Assembly (NCBI GenBank): GCA_900766915.1
Contig: CAAFXE010000053.1
Span: 1 to 46,889, forward strand
Reading direction: 5' to 3'
Source of the DNA: Lachnospiraceae bacterium
Lineage (GTDB): Bacteria; Bacillota; Clostridia; Lachnospirales; Lachnospiraceae
DNA: 46,889 bases
Shown: positions 1-6,540 of the stretch, one piece after another
Layout: the number at the start of each line of letters is the position of its first letter
Numbering within the stretch: position 1 is the stretch's first letter
Translations under genes and position numbers: made by a program
Notes under the pieces: generated by a model
Database searches by the model: none
Seen by the model: the letters and a program-made list of their open reading frames with translations, nothing else
What the model was told of the DNA's origin: nothing

Positions 1-342
1 CTTTATGCTCTGGCACACTGTCCGGTATCACCAGAGTTCTCCATTGAATATACTGTTTATGATCCGGAAGCATCTAAAAATGAACTTCTTGGGAAAGCAG
101 TAAAGGATTCCTTGAAAAAAGCGTCTGTACTTGCTGGGGCATCGGATGCAAAACTTGGAAAAATCATTAACATTGACTATTCCTGGGGAGAAATAGATTT
201 TGTATCAAAGCCTTTACAGGAGATGTCATTAAGATGCTGTGAACCGGACGAGAGTTATTCTTCATCTTATAATATGGATATTGAACCGGATGATATTGAT
301 ATCACAGATACCGTAACTGTAGTCTGGGCATTAGAGGATTAG
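1..342 (+). CDS. SIMPL-domain (DUF541) protein, C-terminal part
   Basis: The reading frame is open from the first base, so the gene begins upstream of the window; 113 residues are visible. An alternating hydrophobic pattern, then a helix with LLGKAVKDSLKKASVLAGA, then LGKIINIDYSW and a final strand DTVTVVWAL match the C-terminal half of the SIMPL/DUF541 fold as I remember it. These proteins are poorly understood; some bind partner kinases or are secreted or periplasmic. No signal peptide can be judged because the N-terminus is missing. The stop codon overlaps a GTG of the next frame, and a strong ribosome site just after it suggests co-transcription with the next gene. The family call is fairly sure; a precise role cannot be given. 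Confidence 0.75.
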   Translation, partial: LYALAHCPVSPEFSIEYTVYDPEASKNELLGKAVKDSLKKASVLAGASDAKLGKIINIDYSWGEIDFVSKPLQEMSLRCCEPDESYSSSYNMDIEPDDIDITDTVTVVWALED

Positions 343-356
343 TGGAGGAAGATTAT

Positions 357-662
357 ATGATGTCATCAGTTTTCTATGGTGAGATTAAGGAAGACAAACT
401 GCAAACATGGTCTGAGAATAGGAATCCTTATGAGATTCTGGTTGAGAATAACCGGGTTGAAAGACTTGGAGGATGGGATTTTCTCTTTATTGCAAAAGAT
501 CTTTTCACAGATCAGGTACAGGTTGACTGGGGCAGCTTTGCCTATAAATGTACCAAGAAGCAGTTGCAGAAATTGATTGAGGAAAAACAGTGTGTGATAT
601 CCAAAATAAAGCAGCTGGATGCAAACAAAACATATGGAATTGTTTTTATTGAAGAATCGTAA
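357..662 (+). CDS. Hypothetical protein, about 101 aa
   Basis: A small soluble protein I do not recognise. A GTG at 342 overlaps the preceding stop, but GGAGGAAG at 345-351 sits at the right distance for the ATG at 357 (or 360), so I chose 357. The protein has no signal peptide or membrane segment. It has a tryptophan-containing N-terminal half (GGWDFLFIAKDLF), a middle VDWGSFAYKCTKKQL and a beta-strand-like end (KTYGIVFIEES). Size and composition would fit a small immunity-type or accessory protein, but nothing visible proves that. It lies 14 bases behind the SIMPL gene and is followed by an intrinsic terminator, so it is probably the last gene of that operon. Confidence 0.6.
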   Translation: MMSSVFYGEIKEDKLQTWSENRNPYEILVENNRVERLGGWDFLFIAKDLFTDQVQVDWGSFAYKCTKKQLQKLIEEKQCVISKIKQLDANKTYGIVFIEES

Positions 663-668
663 GAAATA

Positions 669-705
669 AGGCATAGAACCAACCAAGGGTCTATGCCTTT
701 GCATT
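669..705 (+). terminator. Intrinsic terminator of the SIMPL/hypothetical operon
   Basis: A perfect 10-bp inverted repeat, AAGGCATAGA (669-678) and TCTATGCCTT (691-700), with a 12-nt loop. It starts 6 bases after the stop codon and is followed by a moderately T-rich stretch. Confidence 0.7.
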
Positions 706-795
706 TTCCGAAAGTTGCATACGGTCATCAATGAAGTAATCACATGATATTTTTCAGAGTCATACTTTTTATGCAATTTGCCAATGGACAAAATG

Positions 796-809
796 AGAAC
801 ATATGTTCT
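796..809. promoter_or_regulatory. LexA/DinR-like SOS box
   Basis: AGAACATATGTTCT is a perfect palindrome whose core GAAC-N4-GTTC matches the Firmicute LexA operator. It lies about 100 bases upstream of the DUF6731-like gene, next to an AT-rich TATTATAAAT that could be its -10 region. LexA repression is an inference from the motif alone. Confidence 0.5.
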
Positions 810-909
810 ATATTATAAATAAAGATTATCTAGACCATTTGTTGTAAATTGTCAGATTCTAACGTATTATGAAAATATCAAAAATATTTTACTGTGCGGA
901 GGAAGAAGG

Positions 910-1812
910 ATGTCATCTGTAAGAACAATTAAATTTTTGTACTATACGGTTTGTATTTCAAAACTTGAAGAATGCGGCAGAACGGATCCGGTCCACTTTG
1001 ATTTTGAATCTTGGATATACAAGGCGGATGAACTTTCGATTGAAAAAAAGACGGTCGAATTTGACGGTATAAAGATTCGGCTTGAAAAGTTTGTCGGAGA
1101 TAAAAATAGTGGGATTTGGAAATTACGATTTATGAAGTTGAGGGATACAAACATTCCATCACTTGTAAAGGAAGTAGAAGAAGCAAAGCCGCTGGAATTG
1201 GAAGATGATGAATATATTGGCGAAGACTTGCTAATGATATATGACAGTAATAATCAGGTGGCAATGCTACAATGTAATCGTTTTGCATTAGGAAAAGGAA
1301 AATTAGAAAAATATTTAACTCGTATATGGGATGTAGAAAATGAAAACATTATTTTATGTCCGATTAGTAAACCCGTAGATGCTAGAAAGCTTAAAAAGAA
1401 AAATTACAGACGGCTAATGCTTAGATTTGAGAATATTCATTCCATTGAAGATAATCACCGTCCGTTTGGGAAAATTGTCAACAGCTATAATGAGATGGGC
1501 GGTATAACAGGAGAAGTGATTATATCTCTGGGAAGAAGTAAGAAAGGGGAAAGCGGATTAAGTCAGGAACAAGTACCTGAGATGATGAATGATATTTATG
1601 AAAATCAAGATATGATTTCAGCTGCCGTATTAAAAGTCAAGGATGACGATAGTACAGAAGTTGAGGTGGTGAATTTGTTTGATAATAGTCTAAATAGTTA
1701 CGTGGATTTTAAGCTTGAAAAAAGAACGGCATTAGACTTTGATTACGCAACAAGGTTAATGGTTCAAGAATATTATAACAAGAAAGAAGAAATAAATCGG
1801 TTGATATCGTAA
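910..1812 (+). CDS. DUF6731-like protein, probable cytosolic partner of a two-gene system
   Basis: A 300-aa soluble, acidic protein. GAGGAAGAAGG just before the ATG supports this start. Landmarks I associate with the DUF6731 family are visible: LRDTNIPS near residue 80, an acidic stretch followed by YIGEDLLMIYDS, a hydrophobic strand AMLQCNRFALG, a helical middle (ARKLKKKNYRRLMLRF) and an acidic C-terminal helix ending in YYNKKEEINRL. The biochemical activity of this family is not known to me. It is followed after only a few bases by a four-helix membrane protein, so the two are probably one operon. The layout (a ~300-aa soluble protein with a ~170-aa four-helix membrane protein) recalls the Kiwa phage-defence pair KwaB/KwaA, but with reversed order and without recognisable sequence identity. 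A LexA-like box lies upstream. Confidence 0.65.
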   Translation: MSSVRTIKFLYYTVCISKLEECGRTDPVHFDFESWIYKADELSIEKKTVEFDGIKIRLEKFVGDKNSGIWKLRFMKLRDTNIPSLVKEVEEAKPLELEDDEYIGEDLLMIYDSNNQVAMLQCNRFALGKGKLEKYLTRIWDVENENIILCPISKPVDARKLKKKNYRRLMLRFENIHSIEDNHRPFGKIVNSYNEMGGITGEVIISLGRSKKGESGLSQEQVPEMMNDIYENQDMISAAVLKVKDDDSTEVEVVNLFDNSLNSYVDFKLEKRTALDFDYATRLMVQEYYNKKEEINRLIS

Positions 1813-1827
1813 AAGGAAGTGAGAATA

Positions 1828-2346
1828 GTGGCATATTGGGGAGAAAGGATGTATCCATTAGTATTATCTGGAATACTAACGATTTTTTTGATGAAAATTA
1901 AGATCAATCCATTCCAAAGTGAAAATATAAATGAGGTCGTTAATGGGATTGTGACCTTAGATTCAATTATTATTGGTTTTATAGGGGCGATTATTCCGGT
2001 TGTATTGAGCATGAAAAATGAGTCAAAGCTTGTTCAATATGTTTTCGCTAAGGACAAAGATGGATTGTTTAAGAAATATCTGTATTCTACAATTGCAGTA
2101 GGTCTTATAGATGTCTGTGTGTCGCTATTGGTATATTTAAGAGATATCATTTTCTCAGAAAAAGCAATATTTGTTTTGAGAACACTTTTTATATTCTTTT
2201 TTATTCTTTTTATGCTTTGCACATTTCGTAGTATGAGCTGCATGCTGAAATTGATTTTTTCAAATGATGCAAAGATGGAAAATGAGGTATCGAACAAGCT
2301 AGAATTGAATAAGAAAAACGAATTATGGGAAAAACACGGACAGTAA
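1828..2346 (+). CDS. Four-helix membrane protein, partner of the DUF6731-like gene
   Basis: A 172-aa integral membrane protein. GTG at 1828 is chosen because AAGGAAG (1813-1819) lies 8 bases upstream; a GTG at 1819 and an ATG at 1849 are alternatives. Four hydrophobic segments are visible: MYPLVLSGILTIFLM, a long VTLDSIIIGFIGAIIPVVLS, TIAVGLIDVCVSLLVYL and VLRTLFIFFFILFMLCTF. A charged C-terminal cytoplasmic tail (ELNKKNELWEKHGQ) follows. It starts 15 bases after the DUF6731-like gene, so co-expression is likely. The topology resembles the membrane subunits of membrane-plus-effector defence pairs such as KwaA; this is analogy, not homology I can demonstrate. Immediately after its stop the sequence turns into the middle of an unrelated broken gene, which marks an insertion or deletion junction. 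Confidence 0.65.
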   Translation: MAYWGERMYPLVLSGILTIFLMKIKINPFQSENINEVVNGIVTLDSIIIGFIGAIIPVVLSMKNESKLVQYVFAKDKDGLFKKYLYSTIAVGLIDVCVSLLVYLRDIIFSEKAIFVLRTLFIFFFILFMLCTFRSMSCMLKLIFSNDAKMENEVSNKLELNKKNELWEKHGQ

Positions 2347-2350
2347 TATT

Positions 2351-2746
2351 AGGATAATCAAGCAGCGAGGATCAGGTGTCCGGAATTTGTTTAAATACAG
2401 TAAATTTTATTCAGGTCAGGAACCGCAGTTTGTAGAAGGAGATGTGTTCCGGATCATTGTGCCATTAGACGAGGCATATTCTTTTGATTATGGTCAGACA
2501 GAACCTGCGACTAATGCGACTAATTCTGCGACTAATGCGACTAATCTAATATTAACAGAGGAAGAACAAAAAATTCTGCACATTTTAAAGGAGAATCCTA
2601 CAATTACACAAAAGGATATTTCTGAAAGAACAGGAATTTCTTTAGGTACGGTTAAAAGAATATTGCCTAAGCTACAGGAAAAGGGTGCGTTAGTTCGTAT
2701 AGGAAATAGACGTTCTGGTATATGGCAAATTTTGAAGGGAAAATAG
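2351..2746 (+). pseudogene. 3' remnant of an AlbA_2/HATPase_c_4-type regulator
   Basis: In this frame the translation RIIKQRGSGVRNLFKYSKFY followed by SGQEPQFVEGDVFRIIVPL matches the end of the HATPase-like domain of the AlbA_2 putative transcriptional regulator family, which is normally about 400-500 aa. The N-terminal DNA-binding part and most of the ATPase-like part are absent, and the homology begins only a few bases after the preceding gene's stop. A low-complexity linker encoded by GCGACTAAT-type repeats (about 2508-2547, ATNATNSATNATN) is followed by a winged helix (TQKDISERTGISLGTVKRIL). A TTG at 2387 could start a 119-aa peptide, but I see no good ribosome site. I regard it as a truncated gene cut at the junction with the upstream membrane-protein gene. 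Confidence 0.7.
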
Positions 2747-2760
2747 AGGAGGAACCCTAT

Positions 2761-3807
2761 TTGAAAAAGAAAAAAGATGAAATTACTATTCGTTCCAGTG
2801 CGGCAGAATATCTGACCTATGTTGCCTCCATCGGTGACCAACAGGACAGCATTGAGATGCGCTATGAGGATGAAAATATATGGCTGACACAGAAAATGAT
2901 GGCTACATTGTATGATGTTGGCTTGCCGACGATAAATGAACATATTAAAAAAATATATACAGACAGTGAGTTAGAAGAGGCGGCAACTATTCGGAATTTC
3001 CGAATAGTTCAAACGGAAGGCTCTCGTCAGGTGAATCGTGATACGAAGCACTACAATCTTCAAATGATAATTGCAGTTGGTTTTAAAGTAAATAATGAAC
3101 GTGCTGTTCAGTTCCGTAAGTGGGCCAATGGCATTGTGAAAGATTATACAATTAAGGGTTGGGTTATGGATGATGAACGTCTGAAAAATGGCGGATCTGT
3201 TCTTACGACAGAGTACTTTGACAGATTGCTCGAACAGATTCGGGAAATTCGTTTGTCTGAGCGTAGGTTTTATCAGAAAATTACAGATATCTATGCCACT
3301 TCACTTGATTATGACCGTACTGCAAAAACTACCAAGCAATTTTTTGCTAAAGTGCAAAATAAAATGCATTATGCTGTTCATGGGCACACTGCTGCAGAGT
3401 TGATTTATGAACGTGCGGACGCAGAGAAGCCACATATGGGTTTAACTACATGGGCATCAGCACCGGAAGGGAAAATCATGAAAAGCGATGTAGGCATTGC
3501 CAAGAATTATCTCAGCGAGCAGGAAATGCGTTCTTTAGAACGTATTGTATCAGCATATTTGGACTTGGCAGAAGACCGTGCAGAGCGTCACATTCCAATG
3601 ACAATGGAGGATTGGTCAAAACGTCTGGATTTATTCCTTATGGTAGATGACAGAAAAATTCTTCAAGACGCTGGAAAAATTACAGCAGAAATTGCGAAAT
3701 CAAAAGCAGAGACAGAATTTGAGAAATATCGTGTAATTCAGGACAGACTTTTCATGTCTGATTATGATAAGTACCTGTTAGAATTAGAGGAAAATGCCGA
3801 TAAATAA
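2761..3807 (+). CDS. RhuM-family protein
   Basis: A 348-aa protein recognised by the family core: IRSSAAEYLTYVAS, then YEDENIWLTQKMMATLYDV with an HTH-like helix, TINEHIKKIY, then YNLQMIIAVGFKVNNERAVQ followed by FRKWANGIVKDY, and the C-terminal PHMGLTTW and AKNYLSEQEMRSLERIVSAYL segments. RhuM was named in a Salmonella pathogenicity island, but its activity is unknown; homologues are common on genomic islands and near restriction or defence genes. The TTG at 2761 is chosen because GAGGAGG (2746-2752) lies 8 bases upstream and because the family usually begins just before the EITIRSS strand; an ATG at 2722 overlaps the preceding remnant. The gene looks intact. It is followed by non-coding DNA containing a palindromic repeat element. 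Confidence 0.85.
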   Translation: MKKKKDEITIRSSAAEYLTYVASIGDQQDSIEMRYEDENIWLTQKMMATLYDVGLPTINEHIKKIYTDSELEEAATIRNFRIVQTEGSRQVNRDTKHYNLQMIIAVGFKVNNERAVQFRKWANGIVKDYTIKGWVMDDERLKNGGSVLTTEYFDRLLEQIREIRLSERRFYQKITDIYATSLDYDRTAKTTKQFFAKVQNKMHYAVHGHTAAELIYERADAEKPHMGLTTWASAPEGKIMKSDVGIAKNYLSEQEMRSLERIVSAYLDLAEDRAERHIPMTMEDWSKRLDLFLMVDDRKILQDAGKITAEIAKSKAETEFEKYRVIQDRLFMSDYDKYLLELEENADK

Positions 3808-3881
3808 GTTAGCCTATATTGATAAATTATCGAAATATTGCATTGACAGGTAGAACCGTCGCATGAATGATTAGATAAATC

Positions 3882-4013
3882 GTAGCTGTCCAGAAGCCAC
3901 TATTCCGCGAGGGTTTTCGCCAGAAAATCCCGAGTTTAGCAGGCAAAAATCCATTTGCGAAGCAAATTTTGCATGGATTTTTGCTCGTTACTGGAACGGA
4001 GTGAACAGTAACG
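3882..4013 (+). repeat. Palindromic MITE-like element, full-length copy 1
   Basis: About 132 bp, nearly identical to the copy at 5970-6101. The ends are imperfect inverted repeats (GTAGCTGTCCAG and GTGAACAGTAAC). Inside are two nested palindromes: GGGTTTTC/GAAAATCCC, and GCAAAAATCCAT/ATGGATTTTTGC around TTGCGAAGCAA. No coding capacity. No clear target duplication is visible here. Confidence 0.8.
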
Positions 4014-4049
4014 TTCTGGCCGATGGAAAAAGAAAAAAGAGGCTATCTA

Positions 4050-4078
4050 TTGACATAAAGAATAGATTTACGTACAAT
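4050..4078 (+). promoter_or_regulatory. Near-consensus sigma-A promoter of the repeat RNA/PBECR4 locus
   Basis: TTGACA at 4050-4055, a 17-base spacer, and TACAAT at 4073-4078. It points into the tandem-repeat non-coding RNA and the PBECR4-like gene. Expected transcription start is about 4085. Confidence 0.75.
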
Positions 4079-4109
4079 AATATTAAAAGAAAAGCGTGCT
4101 TTTCTAGTG

Positions 4110-4230
4110 GGCTAACACTTAAATCTGATATGCTTGTCAATCATGTGATTGACCGTTGGCGGACAACACTAAAATCCGATATATTTACCAGCGTTCAGTT
4201 GGTCGTTGGCAGACAACACTAAAATTAGCC
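4110..4230 (+). repeat. Three tandem ~50-nt repeats (third partial)
   Basis: Units 4110-4157, 4158-4207 and 4208-4230. Units 2 and 3 share CGTTGGCRGACAACACTAAAAT almost perfectly; unit 1 is diverged but keeps the spacing, the AACACTnAAAT core and the following CTGATAT/CCGATAT. Confidence 0.8.
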
Positions 4231-4232
4231 AC

Positions 4233-4275
4233 AAAGAGAGAGTATATAGCACAGTGGTGTTATTGCTCTCTTTTT
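4233..4275 (+). terminator. Intrinsic terminator between repeat RNA and nuclease gene
   Basis: AAAGAGAG (4233-4240) pairs with CTCTCTTT (4266-4273), with further partial pairing inside, and runs into a T tract ending at 4275. In type III systems such a terminator sets the excess of RNA over toxin mRNA. Confidence 0.75.
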
Positions 4276-4355
4276 AAATTTACGGAGGATTAGTAACTGT
4301 TCACAAGATTCTCATCAGGAAGGCATAGGACGGTTACGAGAATTATAGGAAAGTT

Positions 4356-5009
4356 ATGAAATTCACCAAGGAAGATGCAAGAAGAAGGGTGCTGAATTGT
4401 GCTAAGCAATATCAACAAAAACTCTTGGATAAAAAACTGATTATTATTTATCGTGAAAGGCAAGATAATGCAATTCGTTACATAGAAGTGGTATTCCATG
4501 AAAGAAATTATCAGCATCTGACTGGTTTGGAATTAATTGATGAAAAAGGGAACGTGGTGCGTAATCAGTCAACGAACTTCTATAGAAAATGTATAGAGAA
4601 CAAATTGGGTTTGGACGAATTCCGGTTTAAGCAGGATGGTACTACTCAATTGAAACTAGCGGCGTTACCTGTGCTGATGGATGTAACAAAGATAACAAAA
4701 ATTACCGGTGATTATAATAACGTCCGACCATATCTTTTTGTTGATAAAGTAATGGGAGGTGTAAATTTTTGTCTCGGTTTGAGCAGGGAAGATAATGCAT
4801 ATGTTCCGTCATCCGCTTTACTTGAAGATATAAAGCGTTTAACGGATGCACCGTCACAGGTTCTTGCAATTTTGGAAAAGGGTGTTGACACGAATATATA
4901 CTCCACTGTAAAGCATGTTGCAAAGGGATTGAATCTCAATCATATTACTTTGCCACAAGAAATTAATGAAATGATTAATTTGGATAATTATGTATACAGA
5001 GGAAAGTAG
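4356..5009 (+). CDS. PBECR4-domain (BECR-fold) nuclease, candidate type III toxin
   Basis: A 217-aa protein with features I associate with PBECR4 (phage Barnase-EndoU-ColicinE5/D-RelE-like nuclease 4). It has an N-terminal helix (RRRVLNCAKQYQQKLLDKKL), strand IIIYR, strand RYIEVVFHERNYQHLTGLEL, then NFYRKCIENKLGLDEF, DGTTQLKLAAL, MDVTKITKITGDYNN, VMGGVNFCLGL, YVPSSALLEDIKRL and VLAILEKG. BECR-fold proteins include metal-independent endoribonucleases, and ToxN and CptN of type III toxin-antitoxin systems share this fold. The histidine in RNYQHLTG is a candidate active-site residue; this is my inference. An in-frame stop at 4326-4328 excludes an upstream start, and AGGAAAG precedes the ATG. The only candidate promoter lies upstream of the repeat RNA and its terminator, so expression probably depends on read-through. 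Confidence 0.75.
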   Translation: MKFTKEDARRRVLNCAKQYQQKLLDKKLIIIYRERQDNAIRYIEVVFHERNYQHLTGLELIDEKGNVVRNQSTNFYRKCIENKLGLDEFRFKQDGTTQLKLAALPVLMDVTKITKITGDYNNVRPYLFVDKVMGGVNFCLGLSREDNAYVPSSALLEDIKRLTDAPSQVLAILEKGVDTNIYSTVKHVAKGLNLNHITLPQEINEMINLDNYVYRGK

Positions 5010-5110
5010 GTAGTATTACTTCAGATTGTAGGAATTCAAGTATAATGCCTGAATCTAAATATTCCATTTGCAGGTGGGCAGCTCTTTGAGGGCGGCCTGT
5101 GATTATTTAG

Positions 5111-5941
5111 CTACGGGGTTCGCTTTTGGGAATCACGCCTTCCTTTCTTCGGAATCCCTGTTATATTCATATAGCCCGATTGCTGTAAGATTTCTTCCAG
5201 AACCTTCTTTTCCTCATCGGACAACTTATCATAATCCATGCCAAGAGAAGTGGCGAGAAATTTCACCTTTTCTTCCCCCACAGTTTCTGCAGAGTCGAAG
5301 GCATCATGAAAATACTGCATCAGTTGCAGCATGAGAGGATTTACCGGAGCACTTTGCCGATCAGACATATGCTTTTCCCGAATATCTTCCATAATGGCAA
5401 TAAGGTCTTCTGAAACAATTCCCTGAAAATATCTATCTTCGTGGATATGGGCATTTTTAAATATGAGAAGCTCTTTGCCTTGTCCATTTAAGCTGTTTTG
5501 AACTTCCAGGGTATCACGGATAGTGTCCACCACATGATTCATTCCATCAATGGCCATACTGGCATGACCATCCACGTAGATTTCAAAATCTGTTAAAAAT
5601 CTTTGAAACCCTTCATGAGAAATCATCTCACATAACAGGCGGTTATTTAAGCAGCTGCTTCGAAGCAGATCTATGACGTCATCATTCAGATGCAGCTCTG
5701 TAATTTCTGTATCCGCATTCTTGCGGTTTTCGCTCATCCCCAACAAATAGTCTGTAGACACACCATAGTATTTTGCCAATGTAAGAATATTTTTATGGCT
5801 GATTTCTTTGTATTCGTCATTTTCATATCCGGAAAGTGCTGCCCGTGAAATTCCGGTTGCGCCTGCCAGCTGTTCTAAAGTGAGTTTTTGTTCTATTCTT
5901 AAGTCTTTTAGTTTTTCCTGAATTGTAAGTTTCGCTACCAT
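5111..5941 (-). CDS. XRE-family transcriptional regulator
   Basis: A 276-aa protein with a canonical N-terminal HTH_3 domain (LKDLRIEQKLTLEQLAGATG, then SRAALSGYE, then LTLAKYYGVSTDYLLG; about residues 8-70). A long helical C-terminal region without a recognised domain follows, ending in a basic tail (PKKGRRDSQKRTP). The ATG at 5941 is preceded by AAAGGGGAT. Such repressors are typical of integrative elements and prophages. A LexA-like box lies at 6141-6152, upstream of its start, and a MITE-like element has inserted between the two, so its original promoter may have been displaced. It is divergent from the recombinase genes and may regulate this module; that is inference. Confidence 0.85.
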   Translation of the reverse strand: MVAKLTIQEKLKDLRIEQKLTLEQLAGATGISRAALSGYENDEYKEISHKNILTLAKYYGVSTDYLLGMSENRKNADTEITELHLNDDVIDLLRSSCLNNRLLCEMISHEGFQRFLTDFEIYVDGHASMAIDGMNHVVDTIRDTLEVQNSLNGQGKELLIFKNAHIHEDRYFQGIVSEDLIAIMEDIREKHMSDRQSAPVNPLMLQLMQYFHDAFDSAETVGEEKVKFLATSLGMDYDKLSDEEKKVLEEILQQSGYMNITGIPKKGRRDSQKRTP

Positions 5942-5969
5942 GAAATCCCCTTTGTAAATTCAATATAGT

Positions 5970-6101
5970 GTAACTGTTCAGAAGCCACTATTCCGCGAGG
6001 GTTTTCGCAAGAAAATCCCGAGTTTAGCAAGCAAAAATCCATTTGCGAAGCAAATTCTGCATGGATTTTTGCTACGTATCTGGAAGGTACTGAACAGATA
6101 C
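5970..6101 (+). repeat. Palindromic MITE-like element, full-length copy 2 with target duplication
   Basis: A 132-bp copy with TIRs GTAACTGTTCAG (5970-5981) and CTGAACAGATAC (6090-6101). It is flanked by direct repeats AATATAGT at 5962-5969 and 6102-6109, consistent with an 8-bp (or 9-bp, if the shared C is counted) target-site duplication. The interior palindromes are the same as in the copy at 3882. Confidence 0.85.
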
Positions 6102-6140
6102 AATATAGTTATAGTTTATCACATTTTCCTCAGATGAAAA

Positions 6141-6152
6141 GAACGAATGTTC
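6141..6152. promoter_or_regulatory. LexA/DinR-like box upstream of the XRE gene
   Basis: GAACGAATGTTC fits GAAC-N4-GTTC. It lies next to a 10-bp hairpin made of GTTCCTGAA and TTCAGGAAC (about 6149-6177). Without the MITE-like insertion it would lie about 60 bases from the XRE start. Confidence 0.4.
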
Positions 6153-6299
6153 CTGAAAATTCGACAAATTCAGGAACGTGGAAAAATCCATTTATTGGAG
6201 AAATATTCGGATTTGTGGACATACAGGAAAGAAATCGCATTGCGTTTATGATGTTTTTGGAAAATAATTCTGAAAACTGAATAGGACACGCATATTATG

Positions 6300-6540
6300 C
6301 GATTGTCTCTCTCGCCTTTGCAAGAAGGTGACAAAGCCCCATTTCGTGCGATGACCTGCCTGACCGTAAGGTTCGCCTTGAAGGCAGTGAGCAGAGGGCT
6401 TTGTCTACCGGTGTAGCTGCCGGATTGAATGAGAGGGAGGGCACACCTGAATTTTAGGAAAGAATTCAGAGAGTAGCGAACTGATTGGAGAGCCGGATGG
6501 GCAGGCTGCAAGATCGTGTCGGGGAAGCGAACCCGAGAAT
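6300..6540 (+). ncRNA. Structured non-coding region upstream of the recombinase module
   Basis: Several inverted repeats are nested: GACAAAGCCC (6330-6339) with GGGCTTTGTC (6396-6405), enclosing CTGCCT (6356-6361) with AGGCAG (6382-6387) and a GACC/GGTT hairpin with loop GTAA. Further 3' are CTGAATT/AATTCAG (6447-6469) and TCGGG/CCCGA. The region is more GC-rich than its surroundings and I see no coding signal. It may be a leader RNA or a remnant of a larger ribozyme or recombination region. I cannot name a family. Confidence 0.35.

Larger units (their letters stand above)
4085..4275 (+). ncRNA. Tandem-repeat structured RNA, candidate type III antitoxin RNA
   Basis: About 190 nt lie between a strong promoter and an intrinsic terminator, directly upstream of a PBECR4-like nuclease gene. 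A 5' hairpin AGAAAAGC/GCTTTTCT (4088-4105) is followed by three repeat units starting with small hairpins at 4106, 4155 and 4205, a period of 49-50 nt. These hairpins have changed their paired bases together: AGTG/CACT in unit 1, GTTG/CAAC in units 2 and 3, the latter two with loop GCRGA. Each is followed by an unpaired A-rich stretch like ACTAAAATCCGATAT. Units 1 and 2 also carry a second hairpin (GTCAATCA/TGATTGAC at 4136-4153; ACCAGC/GTTGGT at 4187-4203) with different sequence in the same place. Unit 3 is partial and ends at about 4230. Promoter, repeats, terminator, nuclease is the layout of ToxIN/CptIN/TenpIN systems. Processing by the toxin is inferred. Confidence 0.6.

Noticed and set aside
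366..791. A 141-codon minus-strand frame over the first hypothetical gene
   Set aside because: It crosses an intrinsic terminator and has no ribosome site; the plus-strand gene has clear signals.
910..2346. Direct naming as the Kiwa system
   Set aside because: Only size and topology agree; gene order is reversed and I cannot see KwaA/KwaB sequence motifs, so I kept it as an analogy.
4001..4222. A 73-codon plus-strand frame across the repeat RNA
   Set aside because: It starts inside the palindromic element, has no ribosome site, spans a promoter and runs through the structured repeats; it is a chance frame.
4110..4230. CRISPR array
   Set aside because: Only three units, the last partial; the similarity extends through most of each 50-nt unit, there are no unique spacers of constant size, and no cas genes are near.
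5068..5334. An 88-codon plus-strand frame
   Set aside because: It is antisense to the XRE gene's well-conserved frame and lacks a ribosome site.
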